Source: Dickeya zeae NCPPB 2538 (GTDB lineage: Bacteria > Pseudomonadota > Gammaproteobacteria > Enterobacterales > Enterobacteriaceae). Taken from it: 64,000 nt of DNA. The stretch is from positions 1,001,041-1,065,040 of the forward strand of contig NZ_CM001977.1 of NCBI RefSeq assembly GCF_000406165.1, read 5' to 3'. A model generated the notes under the pieces. It ran no database searches and had not been told where the DNA came from. It saw nothing but the letters and a program-made list of their open reading frames with translations. Made by a program: the position numbers and the translations under genes. Below, one piece after another: positions 32,785 through 41,507 of this stretch (its first letter is position 1; every line of letters starts with the position of its first letter).

Positions 32785-33813
32785 GTGACCAAGAGTGTAT
32801 ATTCGGCCAGCGCGGTGGAAGTAAATGTAACATATTGGCCAGGAATTGAACCTGTTCGTGTTTTATTGGCAATAATAGTGGTTGTATTGCATGCGAATTT
32901 TCAATATGCCCCCCAAGGATATCTAGCTGTAGAACTATTTTTCATGATAAGTGGATTTTTAATTGCTTCTCGCAAAAAAGATACATCAAGTGTTTTTTTT
33001 CGATTTTTAAAAAATATATCATTAATATATCCATCATATTTTTTGTCGATACTATTAATGTTAATGGTATCGCCGGCAAGGTTACATGATGTAATACTTT
33101 CCTTTTCATTATTGCAGGCTATCGGATTAAATGAAAAATTAATAAATATCCCAGCTTGGTTTTTGACTTGCTATTTGTGGGTTTGGTTTTTTTATTCATT
33201 TTTACACTCACGTATCTCAGATAGGGATTTATATGCTTTTAGTATATTTTCTGCTATCGTTGGGTATGTCTGTCTGTATTCATTAACTCCAGCGAAAGGG
33301 CTTAACTATACAACAGAGGTGATAATCGGCTTTCTGCCACCATCAATAATAAGAGCAATGGCAGGTATTGGGTTAGGTATTGCTCTTTACGCCACATATC
33401 GACATTTACCAAGAATAGAACTAAAAAGGTCAATAATTTCAATTTTTGAAATTGTAATCATTTTTCTGTGTTTTTATATATTTTTAAAGCATCCGGCTAG
33501 TGTGGAGATGGACACTAGTTTTTTACCGCTGGGCTTCTTGTTTTTGTATTTTTTAGTATCCAATCAAGGATTGGTTTCGAATTTTCTTTCATCTCTTGGT
33601 CAAAGATTTACATTTTGGAGGAGTGCCTCTTTTGATCTGTTTATTTTTCACTTTCCATTATTTCTCATTGTGAGAAAAGTAGTAGGGCATCCACCGCTAG
33701 GAATTAGTGAGACATTATTGACAATAACTGGAGTCTGTTTTATCTCTCTGATGCTAGGTTTTACAGTGAGAGCAATAAAACCCGTGATATATAGGTATGT
33801 TGCATTAAAGTAA
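32785..33813 (+). CDS. Acyltransferase family 3 membrane protein (OafA/WecH-like)
   Basis: A 342-residue polytopic membrane protein of the acyltransferase 3 family, which O-acetylates surface sugars or other envelope molecules. It begins TYWPGIEPVRVLLAIIVVVL then HANFQ, where the His is the expected catalytic residue, then YLAVELFFMISGFLIASR, the family signature. About ten hydrophobic segments follow. I choose the GTG at 32785, with AAAGGA seven bases before it; the ATG at 32755 has no such site. Its A/T content is far above that of its neighbours, which suggests recent acquisition. No surface-polysaccharide genes are adjacent. Confidence 0.85.
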   Translation: MTKSVYSASAVEVNVTYWPGIEPVRVLLAIIVVVLHANFQYAPQGYLAVELFFMISGFLIASRKKDTSSVFFRFLKNISLIYPSYFLSILLMLMVSPARLHDVILSFSLLQAIGLNEKLINIPAWFLTCYLWVWFFYSFLHSRISDRDLYAFSIFSAIVGYVCLYSLTPAKGLNYTTEVIIGFLPPSIIRAMAGIGLGIALYATYRHLPRIELKRSIISIFEIVIIFLCFYIFLKHPASVEMDTSFLPLGFLFLYFLVSNQGLVSNFLSSLGQRFTFWRSASFDLFIFHFPLFLIVRKVVGHPPLGISETLLTITGVCFISLMLGFTVRAIKPVIYRYVALK

Positions 33814-33930
33814 TTCGTCTATCCGATGTGGTGGTGCTGTTTTAAATAGTGGAATTTTTTCTCTAAATAGCTGTTTTTGATGCGGCTAAATTTTAGCTAG
33901 TCCATCCTTATGGCCGGGAAATGGCCCGGC

Positions 33931-34267
33931 CTATGCCATAAATTGATACACCGTCTCAGCTGTTTCCACATCGAACTGCACTGATGGTTCTGTGTATTGG
34001 GTTATACCGACCACAACTGCCTTTATGTGATTCGCCCACGACGAGTAAACAGGTTTAAATACCCCTGAACGTTGGCTTGGTTTCCAGCCAGCGTTGCGTA
34101 TTATAACTATTGTTGATGTGGATAATGTTGTTATCCACGTATATCAGTCCCTCAGGGCTGGCTAGGGTAAAACAGTGAGTCCACGTCTGACTGAGGAGCG
34201 TGGGTAGCAGAGATTTTGACAATGTTGCTATTGCAGAATCAGTATGGCGGTTGCTCAACTCGCACAT
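33931..34267 (-). pseudogene. Unrecognised gene remnant in two frames
   Basis: A 70-codon frame (34055-34267, beginning MCELSNRHTDSAIATLSKS) is followed on the same strand, in another frame, by KPVYSSWANHIKAVVVGITQ and VETAETVYQFMA to a TAG at 33931. The two read like pieces of one frame-shifted protein, but I do not recognise it. A GC-rich hairpin (33912-33931) overlaps the last base of the TAG. It lies between the foreign-looking acyltransferase gene and a HAD phosphatase gene. Could also be chance. Confidence 0.3.
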
Positions 34268-34310
34268 TCAGACTGAGCATCCTTCAAATGAACTACTGCT
34301 CTAGATTGAT

Positions 34311-34967
34311 CTACCGTTCCCAGCGGCAGATACGCCAGCCTTTCTCTTGGGCTAATTCCGCCAGTTCAGGCACCGGGTTGACGACATAAGCCTGATCAAC
34401 GAATTCCAGCATGGCGCGGTCGTTAAGCGAGTCGCTGTAACCGTAAAGTTGCCCAAAAGGCTCGGCATCACGCTGGGTCAGCCATTCACGGATGCGGGTA
34501 ACCTTACCGTGCTGATAAGTCGGCACCCCGTGAATATCGCCGGTAAAGCGGCCGTCTTCCAGGGTTACACCAATCGCCAGCGCGTGATCGGCCCCCAGGT
34601 GACGCGCAATCGGCCCAACCAGATGTTCGCCGCTGGCGGAGATGACTACCAGGGTATCGCCGCGCTGGCGGTGCCATGCCATCTGTTCGCGTGCTGCCGG
34701 GTAGAGGCGGGGCAGAATATCGCGCTGGATAAAGCGTTCTATCCAGCCGGACACGGTCTCTGTCGTCAACCCAATCAGTGGCGACAGTGAGAGATACATA
34801 TAATCCTCGATCGCCAATGTACCTTCATAGTAGCTCTGCATTAGGTGTTTTTCCCGTTGCAGCAGCTCTTTGCCAGCGAATCCCTGTGATTCGAGCCAGC
34901 GTAACCACAAGCCGGTGCTGTCGGCGCAGATCAGGGTTTCGTCCAGATCAAACAGGGCTAAATCCAT
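34311..34967 (-). CDS. HAD-superfamily IB phosphatase
   Basis: A 218-residue hydrolase of the phosphoserine-phosphatase-like HAD subfamily IB. Motif I is ALFDLDETL (nucleophile and acid Asp), motif II VVISASGEHLV, and motif III/IV GKVTRIREWL with YGYSDSLNDRAMLEFVD. Length matches the family. The substrate, a small phosphate ester, is unknown. It is a single gene; a GTCCTCCGG complement upstream gives a good ribosome site. Confidence 0.9.
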   Translation of the reverse strand: MDLALFDLDETLICADSTGLWLRWLESQGFAGKELLQREKHLMQSYYEGTLAIEDYMYLSLSPLIGLTTETVSGWIERFIQRDILPRLYPAAREQMAWHRQRGDTLVVISASGEHLVGPIARHLGADHALAIGVTLEDGRFTGDIHGVPTYQHGKVTRIREWLTQRDAEPFGQLYGYSDSLNDRAMLEFVDQAYVVNPVPELAELAQEKGWRICRWER

Positions 34968-35526
34968 CGGGGTCCTCCGGGGAAATCAGAACGGATAGTC
35001 AAAACAGAGCGTATCGGACTGTCGGTATTGCGGGCATTCGCATTGACCCCAGTTTATCAGCGAATGATGACAACGGCGCGTCAACAAAAGGCATCCGGCA
35101 TGAATACGACCAGCCTGTAGCGTATGGCGATAACTTCAACCTTGCGAGCAAGCGCGCACAATCGCAATGAGATATAACAAGCTGATTGACGAGAATCATC
35201 CGTTGAATCATAAAGATGGCGGTTAGTTTATGGACATTTTTATTGTGGACGAACCAGCGGTTTGGCCGCCCGTGGTGGCAGACAGTCATCATGTCTTCCA
35301 TCGGGTTAATCGATAGCATAAAAATAATTAAATTTGTTATTTGTTATCAGTAAGTAATCAATGCGACAATCACCCGCTTTCATCTATTGACGCCGGTGGG
35401 CGGAGCGGTAACAGTTCGCCACCTTAATGATAATCTGAACAAACCAAAGCGCATTGAAGCGCTGACAGTGTTGTGTAAACCCTCGTATAAGCCAACAGTG
35501 TCGTGTAAACCAAAAGGACGCGTGAG
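34968..35526. other. Long intergenic region with a 17-base direct repeat
   Basis: About 560 bases without a recognisable gene; frames on both strands overlap and lack ribosome sites. Near its right end ACAGTGTTGTGTAAACC (35465-35481) recurs with one change at 35495-35511, a 30-base period, 16-62 bases before the MetE-like start. This spacing, about three helix turns, is suitable for a regulator that binds both copies on one face. Confidence 0.5.
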
Positions 35527-36627
35527 ATGCGCACAGTAAAAAAACCTTACCCGTCGTTTCATGCCGAACATGTAGGCAGTTTTGTGCTGCCGCTTCGTTT
35601 AAAGCAGGCTCGGCTGGCGTGGCGGCAAGGGCTCATGACCCGTGATCGGTTAACTGAAATCGAAAATGAAGAAGTGCTGAATGTGGTCGAGCGCCAGAAA
35701 GCGTGCGGTCTGCACGCGATTACCGACGGTGAACTGCGCGTTCGCAATGGCACTACCGATTTTTTCTCTTGTCTGGCAGGGGTCGACGTTGATGACGCCG
35801 TTTCCTCTGACGGTGATATGCCCCACCCATTGCGAATCGTGGGCAAACTTGATTTTGACGACAGCCATCCGTTTCTGACCCATTATCGTTTTTTGCATCA
35901 GGCGGTGGGCGAGGGTGGGGAAAACCTGGCGAAACAGACGCTACCCAGCCCGAATATGCTGATGTACCCGGCCATTCGCACCAATGAAGTTTATCCGTTA
36001 CTGGATGCATTTTGCGATGATCTGGCCGCGGTGTATCGCAAAATTATCCAGGCGTTTTACCGCCAGGGTTGCCGTTATATCCAGCTCGACGATCTGTTTT
36101 GGGCTCGCCTGTGCGACAGCCAAATGATGGCGCGAGAAAATGCCGCCGGGTTTGAATTATCTGAGTTACTGGAGCGCTGCACCCGCACGTTGAATCAGGC
36201 ACTGGCGCAACGTCCGCAGGATATGTTTATCAGCCTGCACATGTGTTGTCGTCGTTTTTCACCCAACTGGGTGCATGGCCGTGGTCGGGAAGTCATGGGG
36301 CATGCGATGGCGAACCTGTCGGTAGACAGCTTGTTTATCGAGTACGATGACCGCCGTCCGGTTGGGTTGGAACCGTTGCGCCAGGTGAGTAGCCAAAAGG
36401 TGGTGCTGGGTGTCATCGATTCCCATAGCGCTGAGCTGGATGCGCCACAATCAGTCAAGATGGCCATCAATACCGCATCGTTGTATGTACCGTTACAACA
36501 GTTAGCCATCAGCCCGAAGTGTGGCTTTGGGCACGGCGAGCAGGACGGGATCACGGAAGAACAGCAATGGGCCAAGCTGCGGCATATGGTGAATATCGCT
36601 CATAACGTCTGGACCTTGCCGGAATAG
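35527..36627 (+). CDS. MetE-like methyltransferase, stand-alone C-terminal domain (copy 1)
   Basis: A 366-residue protein like the catalytic C-terminal half of cobalamin-independent methionine synthase. The expected zinc ligands are present: His and Cys in ISLHMCCR, Glu in FIEYDD, Cys in ISPKCGFGHG. The N-terminal segment AEHVGSFVLPLRLKQAR matches the family start. MetE itself is about 750 residues and needs its N-terminal half, so this is not ordinary MetE. Such proteins (B. subtilis YxjG/YxjH type) may use other methyl donors to methylate homocysteine. AAGGA precedes the ATG. A paralogue lies at 52186. Confidence 0.88.
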   Translation: MRTVKKPYPSFHAEHVGSFVLPLRLKQARLAWRQGLMTRDRLTEIENEEVLNVVERQKACGLHAITDGELRVRNGTTDFFSCLAGVDVDDAVSSDGDMPHPLRIVGKLDFDDSHPFLTHYRFLHQAVGEGGENLAKQTLPSPNMLMYPAIRTNEVYPLLDAFCDDLAAVYRKIIQAFYRQGCRYIQLDDLFWARLCDSQMMARENAAGFELSELLERCTRTLNQALAQRPQDMFISLHMCCRRFSPNWVHGRGREVMGHAMANLSVDSLFIEYDDRRPVGLEPLRQVSSQKVVLGVIDSHSAELDAPQSVKMAINTASLYVPLQQLAISPKCGFGHGEQDGITEEQQWAKLRHMVNIAHNVWTLPE

Positions 36628-36933
36628 CCTGCCTGGTGAAACAGTTCTGTGATGTTGCGTCAGCGTTGATGGCATGCGCGTGACGCGGGTTCGTCAGCGG
36701 TTCGTCTCTCCCCCTGAAACGTGTTGGTTGAAAATAGTTAGGTCATTCAGTGATCTGGCTCTCCTGTTGATTATCAGGTGCTATACATAATTCTTATGGC
36801 ACTGCAACATAACCGCCGATGCCAGTCCTGCAGACTGGCAGCTAATGCGTTTCACGAGAAAAAATGATCGGCTGGTGCCGGTGTTATGGCAAAACAGACC
36901 GATCATCCTCTGACCAAATAAAGAGAATCTGTT
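36628..36933. other. Intergenic region upstream of ansB
   Basis: About 305 bases without a gene. In enterobacteria ansB is controlled by CRP and FNR; I could not place a clear site for either. No terminator is obvious after the MetE-like gene. Confidence 0.35.
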
Positions 36934-37980
36934 ATGGAAAGATGGTTTAAATCTCTGTTTGTTCTGGTTTTATTTTTTGTTTTTACGGCGAGTGCGGCAG
37001 ATAAGCTGCCCAATATCGTTATCCTGGCGACCGGCGGTACAATTGCCGGCTCAGCGGCAACGGGTACCCAAACCACGGGTTACAAGGCTGGCGCGCTTGG
37101 CGTGGATACGCTCATCAACGCTGTGCCTGAGGTGAAGAAACTGGCTAATGTGAAGGGGGAGCAATTCTCCAACATGGCCAGCGAAAACATGACCGGTGAT
37201 GTGGTGCTCAAACTGAGCCAGCGTGTAAATGAACTGCTGGCACGGGATGATGTGGATGGTGTGGTGATCACCCACGGGACCGACACTGTGGAAGAGTCGG
37301 CTTACTTTCTTCATCTGACGGTAAAAAGTGACAAGCCGGTGGTGTTTGTCGCGGCGATGCGTCCGGCAACGGCCATCAGTGCTGACGGCCCGATGAACCT
37401 GCTGGAAGCGGTACGCGTGGCGGGTGACAAGCAGTCTCGCGGTCGTGGCGTAATGGTGGTGATCAATGATCGTATCGGCTCTGCCCGCTACATCACCAAG
37501 ACCAACGCCTCTACGCTCGATACGTTCAAGGCGAATGAAGAAGGCTACCTGGGCGTCATCATTGGTAACCGCATTTACTACCAAAACCGTATCGACAAGC
37601 TGCATACCACCCGGTCTGTGTTCGACGTGCGTGGCCTGACCTCGCTGCCGAAAGTCGACATTCTTTATGGCTATCAGGATGACCCGGAATATCTGTATGA
37701 CGCGGCTATCCAGCATGGCGTAAAAGGTATCGTCTATGCCGGTATGGGCGCGGGCTCAGTGTCGGTTCGCGGTATCGCCGGTATGCGCAAGGCGATGGAG
37801 AAAGGCGTTGTTGTGATCCGTTCTACCCGCACAGGCAATGGTATTGTGCCGCCGGATGAAGAGCTGCCAGGTCTGGTTTCTGACTCTCTTAACCCGGCAC
37901 ATGCGCGCATTCTGTTGATGCTGGCATTGACTCGCACTAGTGATCCGAAAGTCATTCAAGAGTATTTCCATACTTATTGA
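36934..37980 (+). CDS. ansB: L-asparaginase II (periplasmic)
   Basis: A 348-residue asparaginase that hydrolyses L-asparagine, and to a lesser degree glutamine, to the acid and ammonia. The signal peptide ends FTASA before ADKLPNI, so the tetrameric enzyme is periplasmic. Catalytic threonines are in ILATGGTIAGSA and in VITHGTDTVEES; the second carries the Asp, with Lys in VAAMRP-proximal sequence. To my recollection it matches the Erwinia chrysanthemi enzyme used in leukaemia therapy (same length and wording throughout), which places the genome in Dickeya. It is a single gene with AGAGA before the ATG. Confidence 0.98.
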   Translation: MERWFKSLFVLVLFFVFTASAADKLPNIVILATGGTIAGSAATGTQTTGYKAGALGVDTLINAVPEVKKLANVKGEQFSNMASENMTGDVVLKLSQRVNELLARDDVDGVVITHGTDTVEESAYFLHLTVKSDKPVVFVAAMRPATAISADGPMNLLEAVRVAGDKQSRGRGVMVVINDRIGSARYITKTNASTLDTFKANEEGYLGVIIGNRIYYQNRIDKLHTTRSVFDVRGLTSLPKVDILYGYQDDPEYLYDAAIQHGVKGIVYAGMGAGSVSVRGIAGMRKAMEKGVVVIRSTRTGNGIVPPDEELPGLVSDSLNPAHARILLMLALTRTSDPKVIQEYFHTY

Positions 37981-37986
37981 TTGTCT

Positions 37987-38046
37987 TTGTGTTGATTGCC
38001 TTCGCGTCGATAGCTGTCGCGTTGATTAACGTCGCGTTGACGCGTG
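37987..38046. repeat. 15-bp tandem repeat after ansB
   Basis: Four units of 15 bases around TCGCGTTGATTNNCG start at 37987, 38002, 38017 and 38032. It begins 6 bases after the ansB stop and ends 20 bases before its terminator. It could be a slippage tract in the 3' untranslated region. Confidence 0.75.
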
Positions 38047-38065
38047 AGTGCTGTTTGATAGACGC

Positions 38066-38085
38066 AGGCCGCCTTTGGGCGGCCT
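38066..38085 (+). terminator. Terminator of ansB
   Basis: Perfect 8-bp stem AGGCCGCC / GGCGGCCT with loop TTTG, followed by TATTGTT. Confidence 0.75.
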
Positions 38086-38237
38086 TATTGTTGGTAACAG
38101 AACCATCAATAGCAGCCGATGTTTCATGGGAAGATTAGCCATGTCTGGTGTAAATCGTGGCGTGTTGTGCTGGATTTGTGCGGAAAGCTGGCGTGAAGTG
38201 GCTTTCCCCGTACCAGAGCCGTACGGAGGCTTTCTTA

Positions 38238-38342
38238 ATGAGGATTATTGCCTGTATGATTCTGCTCTTGGTACGACAGGCGCTGGCTGACGGCAACGTT
38301 GCTGCGGGGAGCTGGCCTGAGAAAAAGAAGGACAGGTCGTGA
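38238..38342 (+). CDS. Possible 34-residue small protein upstream of aroL
   Basis: An ATG at 38238 has GGAGG eight bases upstream and opens a 34-codon frame ending 1 base before the aroL ATG. The peptide MRIIACMILLLVRQALADGN looks like a signal peptide or a single membrane helix with a possible cleavage after ALA, followed by a charged tail (PEKKKDRS). It may be a small membrane protein or a coupling leader for aroL. The ribosome site and close junction are the only support. Confidence 0.4.
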   Translation: MRIIACMILLLVRQALADGNVAAGSWPEKKKDRS

Positions 38343-38343
38343 C

Positions 38344-38865
38344 ATGACAGAACCCATTTTTATGGTCGGCGCCAGAGGGTGCGGAAAAACCACCGTCGGC
38401 CGTGAGCTGGCGCGGGCGCTTGGCTATGAGTTTGTCGATACGGATATTTTTATGCAACACACCAGCGGCATGACGGTGGCGGACGTGGTGGCAGCGGAAG
38501 GCTGGCCTGGGTTTCGTCGCCGGGAAAGTGAGGCTTTGCAGGCTGTCGCGACATCGAATCGCGTGGTGGCGACCGGCGGCGGCATGGTGTTGCTGGAGCA
38601 AAACCGCCAGTTTATGCGCACGCACGGAACGGTCGTTTATTTGTTCGCGCCAGCCCAGGAGCTGGCGTTACGTTTGCAGGCCAGCCCACAGGCACACCAG
38701 CGACCGACACTGACCGGGCGGCCTATCGCCGAGGAAATGGAGGCGGTGCTCCGTGAACGCGAAGCGTTGTATCAGGACGTGGCACACTATGTGGTCGATG
38801 CGACCCAACCGCCCGCCGCAATTGTCTGCGAATTGATGCAGACGCTGCGCTTGCCTGCGGCCTGA
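38344..38865 (+). CDS. aroL: Shikimate kinase II
   Basis: A 173-residue kinase that phosphorylates shikimate in the chorismate pathway. It has the Walker A loop GARGCGKTTVGREL, the shikimate-binding FVDTDIF and FRRRESEAL, ATGGGMVLL, and the lid with RPTLTGRPIAEEM. Length and sequence fit the AroL of Erwinia chrysanthemi whose structure is known. I take the ATG at 38344, one base after the stop of the small upstream frame. In E. coli aroL is repressed by TyrR; I did not find a clear TyrR box here. Confidence 0.96.
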   Translation: MTEPIFMVGARGCGKTTVGRELARALGYEFVDTDIFMQHTSGMTVADVVAAEGWPGFRRRESEALQAVATSNRVVATGGGMVLLEQNRQFMRTHGTVVYLFAPAQELALRLQASPQAHQRPTLTGRPIAEEMEAVLREREALYQDVAHYVVDATQPPAAIVCELMQTLRLPAA

Positions 38866-38900
38866 CGGACAACTGATTTTTTAACAGAAGGGTTGGCATT

Positions 38901-39185
38901 ATGCTGAATGTAAATGAGTATTTTGAAGGAAAAGTAAAATCCATCGGGTTTGACGGTAGCCGCATTGGCCGTGCCAGCGTCGGGGTGATGGAAGCAGGCG
39001 AATATACGTTTGGCACCGGCCAGGCGGAAGAAATGACGGTCGTCAGCGGTGCGTTGAATGTGTTGCTGCCGGGGGCACAGGAATGGCAGTTGTTCGAAGC
39101 TGGTGCGGTTTTCAACGTGCCAGAAAAAAGCGAATTTAAACTGAAAGTATCCGAGCCATCCTCTTATCTGTGCCGCTATCTGTAA
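38901..39185 (+). CDS. ppnP: Pyrimidine/purine nucleoside phosphorylase PpnP (YaiE)
   Basis: A 94-residue single-domain cupin (DUF1255) that phosphorolyses a broad range of nucleosides. The sequence FEGKVKSIGFDGSRIGRASV, GVMEAGEYTFGTGQAEEMTV and VPEKSEFKLKVSEPSSYLCRYL matches the family over its full length. It follows aroL by 35 bases and is close to aroL in E. coli too, where it is yaiE. A hairpin terminator follows. Confidence 0.95.
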   Translation: MLNVNEYFEGKVKSIGFDGSRIGRASVGVMEAGEYTFGTGQAEEMTVVSGALNVLLPGAQEWQLFEAGAVFNVPEKSEFKLKVSEPSSYLCRYL

Positions 39186-39213
39186 TCCCCACTCGTTTCC
39201 TTGCGTGATAATC

Positions 39214-39242
39214 GGCTGCCGTGACTGGCAGCCATTTTCTTT
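39214..39242 (+). terminator. Terminator after ppnP
   Basis: Stem GGCTGCC / GGCAGCC with loop GTGACT, followed by ATTTTCTTT. Confidence 0.75.
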
Positions 39243-39665
39243 GCGCCAATCGTGTATTTTGCACATTCAGTATCGGTGTAATCTGCTGATCATTTTGTTG
39301 TCATATTTTCGTCGAAACGTTTTGCTATTTCGTTTTATAGTGATAGTGACGTTTGGTAATTATCAGAAAAACCGATGGTGATAGTGAGAATATATATTTG
39401 CCTATATTGTTGATTTGTTATTAATTGGAAAATTAATATTTTTTTCTTATAGAAAAAATTTCAGATAAGTCTGTAAATCTGGTATCAGCCATTGTATTTT
39501 CCTGTGAGGAGACCTTGCTTTGGACTCCGATGTCGTGAGTCCGCGTGATGGTAAGTGATACTTATGGCTGATGGTTTCCTTTTTTCTTCGAATGGAATGC
39601 CTCGTCACCAATGAGGCGATCGGTGTAGTTATCTAGGGAAGCATTTTAATAATAACGTGGTCATT
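39243..39665. other. A/T-rich region upstream of the second chemoreceptor gene
   Basis: About 420 bases, A/T-rich in the middle, without a gene. I looked for a FliA-type promoter (TAAA-N15-GCCGATAA) and did not find a good one. Confidence 0.35.
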
Positions 39666-41456
39666 ATGCTCAAAACTATTCGCGCTCGAATTCTGGCCGT
39701 GTGTACGGCTATCATTGTGGTTGCTTTGGTAATTAATACGTTTTTAAATTACCGGGTAACCGATAAATATAACGATGAATCTATCAATAATCTGCTTGCT
39801 GCCGTAACCGCTGGTCATAGTCTGGCGATCAGTGATTGGGTAGCCTCTAAAAAACAAATTATTACTTCACTCAACGCCGTTGCGTTAACCAATGACGACC
39901 CCATCCCGGTCTTCAAACAGATGGCGGCCGCAGGCAGTTTCATCAATGTGTACATGGGGTATGCCAATCACACGGCGAAATTTTCAGACCCTGGCGGTAT
40001 CCCGCCGACTTATGACCCGACCGTTCGCCCCTGGTATCAGCAGGCGGTGAGAGAAGGGAAGGCTGTCGCGACAGCACCTTATCTGGACATGGCAACCAAT
40101 ACCATCGTGGTGTCGTTTGTTGCTCCGGTACTGGATGGCGGTAGCGTCAAAGGTGTGCTGGGCAGTGATGTGACGATGGATAGCGTCATCGCCAACGTCA
40201 AAGCCATTCATCCGACACCGTCCAGCTACGGCATTCTGATTCAAGCCGATGGCACGATTATCGCCCACCCGGATGCCAAACTGACGCTGAAAAAGCTGAC
40301 TGAGATAGCCCCACAGTTGAACCTGGCACAGGTGCTGAAATCCAGTAGCCCGGTACCACTGAATATCAGTGGACGTGACATGCTGGTGAGAACGCAGTCA
40401 GTAGCCGGTACCGACTGGTATGTGCTGGTGGCGCTGGATAAAGCGGAGGCCACGGCAGGGATGGGGTCGCTGTTGTGGACATCGGTTATCGCGCTGGTAA
40501 TCATCAGTATTCTGGGTTCGGTGGTGCTGGGGCTGCTTATCAGCGCGTCGCTGCGTCGCCTGCTGCAGATTCGTGACGCCATGGACGACATCAGCCACGG
40601 CAATAACGACCTGACCCAGCGTCTGCCGGATGAAGGTCATGATGAGGTGTCGCAGATCGCCCGTTCGTTCAACAGCTTTGTCGATAAGCTCAGCATGATC
40701 ATGCTGCAGATTCGCGATATCAGTGCGTCGCTGCAAATGGCGACCGATGAAGTGGCGACCGGCAACAATGATTTGGCCTCCCGTACCGAGGCTGCCGCTG
40801 CCAGCCTGCAACAGACTGCTGCCGCGTTGGAGCAGATTTCCGCCACCGTTACACAGTCGGCCGGTTCTGCCCAGCAGGTGAATGACCGGGCGCTGGCGCT
40901 GGCGAATGATGCCAGTGTTGGGGGCAAAGTGGTCTCTGAGGTCATCAATACCATGGAAGAGATTGAGGTGGCGTCCGGCAAGATTGGCGACATCATCGGG
41001 GTTATCGATGGTATCGCCTTCCAGACTAACATTCTGGCGCTGAATGCGGCGGTGGAAGCGGCCCGTGCGGGTGAGCAAGGTCGCGGTTTCGCGGTGGTGG
41101 CCGGTGAGGTGCGTAATCTGGCGCAGCGCAGTGCACAGGCGGCGAAAGAGATTAAGTCGTTGATCGAATCTACCGTTGATAGCGTGAATGTCGGCTCGCG
41201 TCAGGTTCGCCAGGCCGGAAACACCATGAATGAGATTGTCGGCGGTGTATCGTCGGTAACGACGGTCATGTCGGAAATCACGCATGCATCGGGAGAGCAG
41301 ATGCGAGGGATTCAGGAGATCAACAAGGCGGTCGCACAACTGGATTCGATGGTGCAGCAGAATGCGGCTATGGTGCAGGAAGCGGCATCTGCGTTCGCGT
41401 CGTTGCAATCGCAATCTGAAGAACTGCACTCGTCCATCAGTCACTTCAAGCTGTAA
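39666..41456 (+). CDS. Methyl-accepting chemotaxis protein with dCache sensor
   Basis: A 596-residue chemoreceptor. After the first membrane helix comes a double-Cache periplasmic domain with YDPTVRPWYQQAVREG, then TAPYLDMATNTIVVSF and GVLGSDVTMDS. The Tyr, Arg-x-Trp-Tyr, Tyr and Asp match the pattern of amino-acid-binding dCache domains (PctA type), so an amino acid or related amine is the likely attractant. HAMP follows the second helix, and the signalling tip reads GIAFQTNILALNAAVEAARA. The C-terminus lacks a CheR pentapeptide, unlike the receptor at 737. The ATG at 39666 is preferred. Confidence 0.94.
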   Translation: MLKTIRARILAVCTAIIVVALVINTFLNYRVTDKYNDESINNLLAAVTAGHSLAISDWVASKKQIITSLNAVALTNDDPIPVFKQMAAAGSFINVYMGYANHTAKFSDPGGIPPTYDPTVRPWYQQAVREGKAVATAPYLDMATNTIVVSFVAPVLDGGSVKGVLGSDVTMDSVIANVKAIHPTPSSYGILIQADGTIIAHPDAKLTLKKLTEIAPQLNLAQVLKSSSPVPLNISGRDMLVRTQSVAGTDWYVLVALDKAEATAGMGSLLWTSVIALVIISILGSVVLGLLISASLRRLLQIRDAMDDISHGNNDLTQRLPDEGHDEVSQIARSFNSFVDKLSMIMLQIRDISASLQMATDEVATGNNDLASRTEAAAASLQQTAAALEQISATVTQSAGSAQQVNDRALALANDASVGGKVVSEVINTMEEIEVASGKIGDIIGVIDGIAFQTNILALNAAVEAARAGEQGRGFAVVAGEVRNLAQRSAQAAKEIKSLIESTVDSVNVGSRQVRQAGNTMNEIVGGVSSVTTVMSEITHASGEQMRGIQEINKAVAQLDSMVQQNAAMVQEAASAFASLQSQSEELHSSISHFKL

Positions 41457-41464
41457 ATCAACAA

Positions 41465-41485
41465 GGCGCCGGGAAACCCGGCGCC
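41465..41485. terminator. Hairpin between convergent chemoreceptor gene and rdgC
   Basis: Perfect 9-bp stem GGCGCCGGG / CCCGGCGCC with loop AAA, between two converging stops. No T-run. Confidence 0.55.
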
Positions 41486-41507
41486 AGAGGCCAACGGTGA
41501 TGACCGG

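Noticed and set aside
34999..35319. 106-codon frame in the region before the MetE-like gene
   Set aside because: No ribosome site, no recognisable motif and competing frames on the other strand.
37051..37716. 221-codon frame antisense to ansB
   Set aside because: Shadow of ansB, a gene identified with certainty.
40398..41444. Long open frame antisense to the second chemoreceptor gene
   Set aside because: It mirrors a strongly recognised gene, is His/Arg-rich from reverse-strand codons and matches no family.
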